Origin: Bacteroidota bacterium
GTDB taxonomy: Bacteria > Bacteroidota > Bacteroidia > Flavobacteriales_D > Crocinitomicaceae
Direction: 5' to 3'
DNA length: 11,799 nt
NCBI GenBank assembly: GCA_018825925.1
Contig: JAHKAT010000109.1
Location: 1 to 11,799, forward strand
Of the stretch, positions 6,302 to 11,799 are shown piece after piece. The position numbers and the translations under genes were made by a program. Position 1 is the first letter of the stretch, and every line of letters starts with the position of its first letter. A model generated the notes under the pieces. The model saw only the letters and a list, made by a program, of their open reading frames with translations, ran no database searches and had not been told where the DNA came from.

Positions 6302-6434
6302 TGCTCAGCGTTATGTTAAATTAATCAAATACAGGCAACCCTATTGAAAAGATTCTGTTTATAGAGCATACCTTCGCGACTTCATATTAGCGAAAATTTA
6401 AGTTAATGCCTTTTCAAAGAGATATAATTAAACC

Positions 6435-9400
6435 ATGAAAAAAAATAATTCACTATTTACCTCATTCATCATTTTATTGTTTGCAGTTATGACTTCGGGA
6501 ATAACTTTATCCCAAGATAATACTGGAAAAGAATTTTGGTTTTCACCTCTATCAGAGAGGTACACAAATTACGTAGTTGATTTGTACTTAATAAGTAATT
6601 ATGATTGTACCGTTACTATTAAGTATGCTGCAAGACCATCAACTAACTGTACCGAAAGGACTGTCACGCTAGTTGGTGGAGTTCCCCTTTCATTTCAACT
6701 ACCTTTTGCACCTAACGCGGGAGGTAACTGTGGTCCACGATTTACGGATATGTTAGAAACGCCTGAGACAGTTCAGAACAATGGAATTAGGGTAACTTCA
6801 ACTGCACCTATTGCATTGTATTACTCACACTTTGAGCCAGCATCTGCAGAGTTAACTCCTATTTTACCGATTACCGAAATGGGTAAAAATTATATTGTAA
6901 CTGCTTATCGTGAAATTAGCAGTGAAACATTAAATTTCATGGCAAGATCTACTGTTACTGCTATGGAAAATAACACGGTGGTAACCTTCACTTTGCCAAA
7001 TAATACATGGACTTCCAATTTCGCTCCAGGATTGATAAAGAGAACTCCAGGAAGTACTTGGCAAGTGACTTTGAATGCCGGAGAAACTTATACGGTCATT
7101 TGTAATGACAATAATAGAAATATTAATGATACCGTTGCTGGGACCAATTACCCGATAAGTAATAATCAAGGTTTGAATGGTTTAATGATTAATGGGGATA
7201 AAAACATCTCAGTAACGGGTGGGTCTCCAGCAACATGGATTGGATTGAAAGAATATCCTGGATGTGGAGCTGCCGATGTATCTGGAACGCATCTCAAACC
7301 AACTTCGAAATGGAGTACAAGATATGTTACCACTCAAACTCTTCAACGGTCTTTGCAAATGTCACAACTTATTGACGTTACGGCACCACCAATTCCAAAC
7401 ATTTTCCCTTATCCAGCAACCACACCTAAAACCTATAATGACCTTAGTGTTTCCGATTATTTGCTCATTACCGCAAGAGATAATGGAACCATAGTAACTA
7501 TTACTGGAAAGGCCAATTATTCAAAAACATTGAATGCCGGTGAATGGTTTATTTATGAATCACCGGGAAATTCAAACCCACTTACCCCTCCTCCTGGAAC
7601 AAGCCCGGGAGCTACACACCATGTTGTTGTATCTAATAACCCGATCCAAGTAGTACAAATGATGAAAGGATGGGAGTGTGACCGCAATGGACCGGCTGAT
7701 CCAACACAAATGCTTGTTAGAGAAGAATCATCTTGGGTAGATAATTATTTAATAACCAACCCAACTCAATTTTTAAATAACTTTTTTGTCTTTGTAATTA
7801 AAGAACCGACCAATACGAATGCGGCAAGAAATACTTTAAATCTTTCTGCCAACGGAACACCAATTCCTTTAGCTGCAGGAGTTAGCCCTACGAATGACGG
7901 AGGAGGCGGATGGAGTAAAATGGGGAATGAAAATTATTATTACCAACGCGTAAATGTACCGGCTGGTGGTTCTATCCGAGTAAGGTCAATCCCCGCAACT
8001 CCAGGTGGACAAACTTATCCTTTTGCATTTTATGCTTCTGGCTCATTGCAAGCTGCTTCTTATGGCTATATGGGTGGAGTAACTTGTAAATTAGATGTGT
8101 TTGCTAGTGCGGATACTATTAATCTTTGCAGTACACCGACTACAGTTTTGAAAATGGATAGTACTATTAATGGAGGACCGGTAGCTTCAAGTATCAACTA
8201 CAATTATAGATGGTTTGTTTTTAATGGTGCTGTTCAGATTGCAACTAACACAGGAAGTGGAGCAAATCCAACATACACATTTACCCCTCCTGCACCAGGA
8301 GTTTATTTAGGGATATTGGAAATTACTGATAACGCAGGATGTTTTGCTCGCGATTCTTTCAATATAGTTGTGAATAGCTCGCCTCCAGTAGCAACAATCA
8401 CTTACCCTAAATCTAACTTTTGTAAATCTGAAACAAATCCTACACCAACTATAACAGGAACTACTGGTGGTACTTTTGCAGGTACAACAGGTTTGGTAAT
8501 TAACTCCACAACTGGTGTTATCAATTTAGCCACATCCACTGCTGGTGCTTATACGGTTAGTTATACTTATGGCGTAGCGCCTTGTACTAATATTGCGACG
8601 TTCGTCGTAAATGTTGTAGCGAATCCAACGGTAACAGTTAATGACCCTACGATATGTTCAGGTGCTAATGCAACTTTAACTGCAGTCGGTTCACCAACAG
8701 GTGGAACTTTTTTATGGAGCCCAGGTGGACAAACTACCAATCCAATTACAGTTACACCAGCGTCTACATCAAACTACACTGTAACTTATTCTTTAAATGG
8801 ATGTACTGGATCTGATATAGCAACCGTAACAGTGAACCCTTCACCAACAGTGAGTGTTAGTTCTGCAACAATTTGTGCTGGTCAATCCGGAACGATTACT
8901 GCAACTCCAAATCCAACAGGTGGAACTTATTTATGGACACCAACGGGTAAAACAACAGCTTCTATTACAGAAAGTCCAGCAAGTACAACAAATTATTCTG
9001 TAACGTATACGTTAAATGGTTGTTCAGCTACTGGATCAGGTACGATTACCGTTGAGCCAGTTCCTACAGCTACAATTTCAGGTGGTGGAACTATTTGTTC
9101 TGGACAAACAGCAACGATTTCAATTGCATTGACGGGGTCTTCTCCATGGAGTGTTACTTATAGTGATGGTATTTCACCAAATACGGTTTCTGGAATAACA
9201 GCGAGTCCATATACTTTTTCTACAGCAACACCAGGGACTTATACCTTGACTGATGTATCTAATGCAGGCTGTACTGGAACTACTTCTGGTTCAGCAGTTG
9301 TAACTGTAAATTCTGATGTAGTATTAACTAATGAGCAAGCCAATTGTAATCCAAGTTTAGCTGATTATGTTGTTACTTTCGATATTTCAGGAGGAACAGC

Positions 9401-11799
9401 GCCCTATTTTGTAACGGGTGGTACAGGAACTATTTCGGGCTCAACATTTACAAGTGACCCAATTCCGTCTGGAACTGGTTATAATTTTAATGTTACTGAT
9501 GGTTCGGGGTGCAACACGGCGTCAGCTTCAGGACTTCAAGATTGTTCATGTCCAGCAACTGCTCGTATATCGGGTGGTGGCGCAATATGCTCGGGACAAA
9601 GCACAACGATAAATGTTAATTTCACTGGTACTGCACCATTTCAGTTTACCTATTCTGATGGAACAACCACAAGTGCCTTAATAAATACAAGCGCAAATCC
9701 TTATAGTTTCACAGTTTCAACCGCAGGTAACTATACCTTAGCGACTTTTAACGATGCAGGTATGTGTGGCGGAAGTAGAAGTGGGGCAGCACAAGTTGTT
9801 GTAAATAATCCACCAGCATTTACTGTGAATAACCCAACGATTTGTAATGGAAGTGTAGCAATATTAACAGCAACTCCTGCCGTTGCAGGCGGTACTTACT
9901 TGTGGACAGCACCAGCGGCGGTTTCAGGTCTTACTACACAATCTATCTCTGTTTCTCCGAGTACAACAACTGTTTACAGCGTGACTTATACACTGAATGG
10001 ATGTTCCTCAAATGGAACAGGTACAGTGACTGTTAATCCAATACCAACGAATAATGTGCCGTCTCAAACTATTTGTGAAGGAAATTCAGCGACGATTCAA
10101 TCCATTACATCACCAACAGGTGGTACTTATCTTTGGAGGCCGTCTGGCAAAACAACACAAACAATTGTTGAAACTCCAGCGACAACAACAGATTACACTT
10201 CAGAATATACTCTAAACGGTTGTATGACCAGTGCTACAGGTACCATAACTGTAGCCCCGACTCCAACAATTAGTGTAACTGCATCTTCGATGTCTATTTG
10301 TGTAGGAAGTTCAGTTGATTTGACTGTAAACTCTACTACCACGGGTGGTTCGTACACTTGGAGTCCAGGTGCACCTAACAGTGCTAATATCACAGTTACA
10401 CCGTCGTCAACAACCACTTATAGCGTTTTTCAAACGATAGGAACCTGTACGAGTAACACAGCTTCTATAACTATTACGGTTAATCCTGCAGTATCGGCTA
10501 CAGCTTCTTCAAACTCACCGGTATGTGCTGGAAGTCCGATAAATCTATTTGTGAACTCTACAGCAGGCGCAGGCTATAGTTGGACAGGACCGAATGGATA
10601 TACTTCAACGGATAACAATCCGATAATTTTAAATGCAAACAATACGCATATTGGCACCTATTTAGTAACAGTGACCGCCAATGGTTGTTCTGCCTCTTCA
10701 TCAACGAATGTGAATGTAACACCAACTCCAACAATATCTGTTGCTGGCAGCCCTACGACAATTTGTAATGGTCAATCAACAACGCTCACCGTATCAAGTT
10801 CTAACGGTGGAGGTACTTATGCTTGGTCGCCAAACACCTCACAAACGACTAGAATAGTTACAGTTTCACCCACTACAACTACCACTTATTCAGTTAGTCA
10901 GAACCTAGCGGGATGTGTTAGTAATACTGCAACCGTTACTATAACTGTAAATCCAACTCCAGTAGCTTCGCCAACAAGTAATTCTCCGATTTGTGCGGGC
11001 CAGCGATTGAATTTATTCGGATCAGGTGGTTCTCCTTCGGCGATTTATTCATGGAGTGGGCCAGCAGGATTTACCTCAAGCCAGCAAAATCCATTTATAG
11101 ATCCAGCACAAACTAATAATGCAGGAACATATAACCTTGTTGTTACAGATAATGGTTGTACAAGTCCAGCAACATCAACCTCTGTAACGGTAACTGCTGT
11201 TTTAAATACCAATATTAATCCAGCCGGACCATTTTGTAACGATGCTTCAAATGTTAATTTGACAGCAGGCTCAAATGGAGGTACATGGTCTGGCCCAGGT
11301 ATTACCAATACAACGCAGGGTACTTTTAGCCCATCGACTGCCGGACCAGGAACACATACAATAACTTATTCTCAAGGAGGAAATTGCCCGAGAAGCTCAA
11401 CTCGTGATATCGTAGTGAATGAAACACCGAGTTTAACTGTGACAGCCACACCTTTAGAAGCATGTGACCCATCTTCTATTGATTTTGAAACAACAGTTAC
11501 TCCAACACCAACAAGCATGAGTTGGAACTTTGGAGACGGAAGTGGGTCGACTACAATTGGAAATGTGAGTCATCTTTATTCAGGTGCAGGATTGTATGAT
11601 ATAACTGTTTCTGCTACCTTAAACGGTTGTACTAAAACACTGGTTTTAAACGATTACATAACCATTAACGTGACTCCAACTGCCTTGTTTGATGTCTCTT
11701 TAAGTGGTGCATCGGCGCAGTTTATGAATACATCATCGAATGCTTTGAGTTATTTATGGAACTTTGGAGACAGCACGACAAGCACTGCTGAAAGTCCGA
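6435..11799 (+). CDS. Giant secreted adhesin-like protein: IgGFc-binding-like N-terminus, Ig-like/SprB-like repeats and PKD domains; 3' end outside window
   Basis: The frame stays open for 1788 codons and runs off the edge. Residues 1-26 or so are a signal peptide (MKKNN, then a hydrophobic run to TLSQ). Residues 30-550 resemble the IgGFc-binding N-terminal domain family: GKEFWF (31-36), then a repeated logic of beta-strand blocks in which 'extra-cellular event' phrases such as PIALYYSHFEP, LNAGETY, ARDNGTIVTITG, LNAGEWF and NNPIQVVQMMKG recur. From about 555 it becomes Thr/Ser/Gly/Asn-rich tandem domains, each with a Cys near its start (ICxG) and another near its end (NGC). PKD domains with WNFGD motifs follow at 1697-1701 and 1775-1779. 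Such proteins in Bacteroidota are usually surface adhesins exported by the type IX system, ending in a C-terminal sorting or CHU_C domain, which is not visible here. The sense strand is preceded by a terminator, so this is a separate transcription unit from paa. Ligand unknown. Confidence 0.88.
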   Translation, partial: MKKNNSLFTSFIILLFAVMTSGITLSQDNTGKEFWFSPLSERYTNYVVDLYLISNYDCTVTIKYAARPSTNCTERTVTLVGGVPLSFQLPFAPNAGGNCGPRFTDMLETPETVQNNGIRVTSTAPIALYYSHFEPASAELTPILPITEMGKNYIVTAYREISSETLNFMARSTVTAMENNTVVTFTLPNNTWTSNFAPGLIKRTPGSTWQVTLNAGETYTVICNDNNRNINDTVAGTNYPISNNQGLNGLMINGDKNISVTGGSPATWIGLKEYPGCGAADVSGTHLKPTSKWSTRYVTTQTLQRSLQMSQLIDVTAPPIPNIFPYPATTPKTYNDLSVSDYLLITARDNGTIVTITGKANYSKTLNAGEWFIYESPGNSNPLTPPPGTSPGATHHVVVSNNPIQVVQMMKGWECDRNGPADPTQMLVREESSWVDNYLITNPTQFLNNFFVFVIKEPTNTNAARNTLNLSANGTPIPLAAGVSPTNDGGGGWSKMGNENYYYQRVNVPAGGSIRVRSIPATPGGQTYPFAFYASGSLQAASYGYMGGVTCKLDVFASADTINLCSTPTTVLKMDSTINGGPVASSINYNYRWFVFNGAVQIATNTGSGANPTYTFTPPAPGVYLGILEITDNAGCFARDSFNIVVNSSPPVATITYPKSNFCKSETNPTPTITGTTGGTFAGTTGLVINSTTGVINLATSTAGAYTVSYTYGVAPCTNIATFVVNVVANPTVTVNDPTICSGANATLTAVGSPTGGTFLWSPGGQTTNPITVTPASTSNYTVTYSLNGCTGSDIATVTVNPSPTVSVSSATICAGQSGTITATPNPTGGTYLWTPTGKTTASITESPASTTNYSVTYTLNGCSATGSGTITVEPVPTATISGGGTICSGQTATISIALTGSSPWSVTYSDGISPNTVSGITASPYTFSTATPGTYTLTDVSNAGCTGTTSGSAVVTVNSDVVLTNEQANCNPSLADYVVTFDISGGTAPYFVTGGTGTISGSTFTSDPIPSGTGYNFNVTDGSGCNTASASGLQDCSCPATARISGGGAICSGQSTTINVNFTGTAPFQFTYSDGTTTSALINTSANPYSFTVSTAGNYTLATFNDAGMCGGSRSGAAQVVVNNPPAFTVNNPTICNGSVAILTATPAVAGGTYLWTAPAAVSGLTTQSISVSPSTTTVYSVTYTLNGCSSNGTGTVTVNPIPTNNVPSQTICEGNSATIQSITSPTGGTYLWRPSGKTTQTIVETPATTTDYTSEYTLNGCMTSATGTITVAPTPTISVTASSMSICVGSSVDLTVNSTTTGGSYTWSPGAPNSANITVTPSSTTTYSVFQTIGTCTSNTASITITVNPAVSATASSNSPVCAGSPINLFVNSTAGAGYSWTGPNGYTSTDNNPIILNANNTHIGTYLVTVTANGCSASSSTNVNVTPTPTISVAGSPTTICNGQSTTLTVSSSNGGGTYAWSPNTSQTTRIVTVSPTTTTTYSVSQNLAGCVSNTATVTITVNPTPVASPTSNSPICAGQRLNLFGSGGSPSAIYSWSGPAGFTSSQQNPFIDPAQTNNAGTYNLVVTDNGCTSPATSTSVTVTAVLNTNINPAGPFCNDASNVNLTAGSNGGTWSGPGITNTTQGTFSPSTAGPGTHTITYSQGGNCPRSSTRDIVVNETPSLTVTATPLEACDPSSIDFETTVTPTPTSMSWNFGDGSGSTTIGNVSHLYSGAGLYDITVSATLNGCTKTLVLNDYITINVTPTALFDVSLSGASAQFMNTSSNALSYLWNFGDSTTSTAESP
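8098..8624 (+). repeat. Two divergent beta-sandwich domains linking the IgGFc-like region to the repeat array (protein-level)
   Basis: Codons 555-730 of the giant gene encode two units. The first (8098-8382) has NYRWFVFNG and ends with LEITDNAGC, a PKD/Ig-like pattern. The second (about 8383-8624) runs from ATITYPKSNFC to SYTYGVAPC, with the motif GGTFAGTTGLVINSTTGVI seen in many Bacteroidota surface proteins. Both keep one Cys near the start and one near the end. Confidence 0.55.
8625..11423 (+). repeat. Array of about 11 Ig-like and SprB-like repeats within the giant protein gene
   Basis: Units of roughly 70-85 residues follow head to tail. Ig-like units with ICxG, TGGTYLW, TTNYSVTY and NGC begin near 8625, 8844, 9813, 10041, 10260 and 10725. 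Two units of a second kind (SNSPVCAG, SWTGPNGYTS, GTYLVTV) begin near 10488 and 10956. SprB-like units (ISGGG-ICSGQ or ISGGTAPY, ending in VTDGSGC or similar) occupy 9060-9812. A more divergent unit covers 11197-11423. Some neighbours are nearly identical in DNA, for example the 16-base CCAACAGGTGGAACTT at 8694-8709 and again at 8913-8928, with a variant near 10112, which points to duplication within the gene. The Cys pair in nearly every unit suggests disulfide bonds in an oxidising, extracellular setting. Confidence 0.75.
11424..11799 (+). repeat. Two PKD domains at the visible end of the giant protein gene
   Basis: The first domain (residues 1664-1748) has the PKD hallmark WNFGDGS (from 1697), followed by HLYSGAGLYDITVSA. 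The second starts near 11681 and shows YLWNFGDST before the window ends. PKD domains are beta-sandwiches typical of extracellular bacterial proteins. Their appearance after the Ig-like array often precedes the C-terminal sorting domain, which would lie downstream. Confidence 0.8.

Larger units (their letters stand above)
6108..6434. other. 327-base intergenic region between lipoprotein and giant adhesin genes
   Basis: This gene-free stretch holds the lipoprotein terminator, then very AT-rich DNA with an odd-centred palindrome (AGTTTT-T-AAAACT, 6224-6236), a consensus -7 promoter box at 6294-6301, and a leader of about 130 bases. The leader contains nested inverted repeats: TTGAAAAG (6344-6351) with CTTTTCAA (6410-6417), enclosing TTCGC (6373-6377) with GCGAA (6390-6394). 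I see no small ORF, tRNA or recognisable riboswitch. Confidence 0.6.

Noticed and set aside
6930..11308. Several 60-90 codon frames on both strands inside the giant gene
   Set aside because: The long frame from 6435 is continuous, ends mid-domain at the window edge and has recognisable domains throughout. The small frames are Val/Thr- or Gln/Leu-rich mirror images of the repeats.
8625..11423. Repetitive DNA that could suggest a CRISPR array or tandem satellite
   Set aside because: The repeats are about 210-260 bases, imperfect, in frame and protein-coding; there are no short identical repeats with regular unique spacers.
1..11799. Mobile element, prophage, defence system, tRNA or rRNA
   Set aside because: No transposase, integrase, phage, nuclease, toxin-antitoxin or RNA gene signature was seen, and there are no terminal inverted repeats or target duplications at gene borders.

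Overview
The window reads as a low-GC Bacteroidota chromosome, most likely Flavobacteriales. The case rests on four things. Putative promoters carry the Bacteroidota -7 consensus TAnnTTTG. Shine-Dalgarno sequences are not obvious. One gene is a very large secreted protein built from Ig-like, SprB-like and PKD repeats. Another encodes a DUF3467 protein of the type common in this phylum. Genus-level placement (something like Fluviicola/Crocinitomicaceae) is only a guess.

The left half (about 1-5209) is a phenylacetyl-CoA catabolism locus arranged around a divergent promoter region at 2491-2711. Rightward runs paaA-paaB-paaC-paaD, tightly packed. These encode the catalytic and structural subunits and the Fe-S/maturation-type factor of the 1,2-phenylacetyl-CoA epoxidase. 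Leftward run two tandem, paralogous PaaE-type NAD(P)H:flavin:[2Fe-2S] reductases, followed by a short-chain dehydrogenase cut by the window edge. The reductase nearest the promoter looks like canonical PaaE. The second is a more divergent copy with a basic N-terminal extension. Expected chemistry: a reductase passes electrons from NADPH through FAD and a plant-type ferredoxin cluster to the PaaA di-iron site, which epoxidises the ring of phenylacetyl-CoA. The downstream paa enzymes (PaaG, Z, J, F, H) and the CoA ligase PaaK are not in the window.

The middle (5210-6162) holds a small DUF3467 protein, a lipocalin-like lipoprotein and a strong intrinsic terminator that closes the rightward transcription unit.

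The right half (6435 to the window end) is a single open frame of at least 1788 codons. It has a signal peptide, an IgGFc-binding-like N-terminal region of about 520 residues, a long array of Cys-pair Ig-like and SprB-like repeats, and PKD domains where the window ends. It is most likely a surface adhesin exported by the type IX secretion system, but the C-terminus that would prove this lies outside the window. I see no tRNA, rRNA, CRISPR array, transposase or phage gene. The window is mainly known biology. The most unusual points are the doubled, divergent reductase, the palindrome midway between the divergent promoters, and the IgGFc-like giant adhesin.
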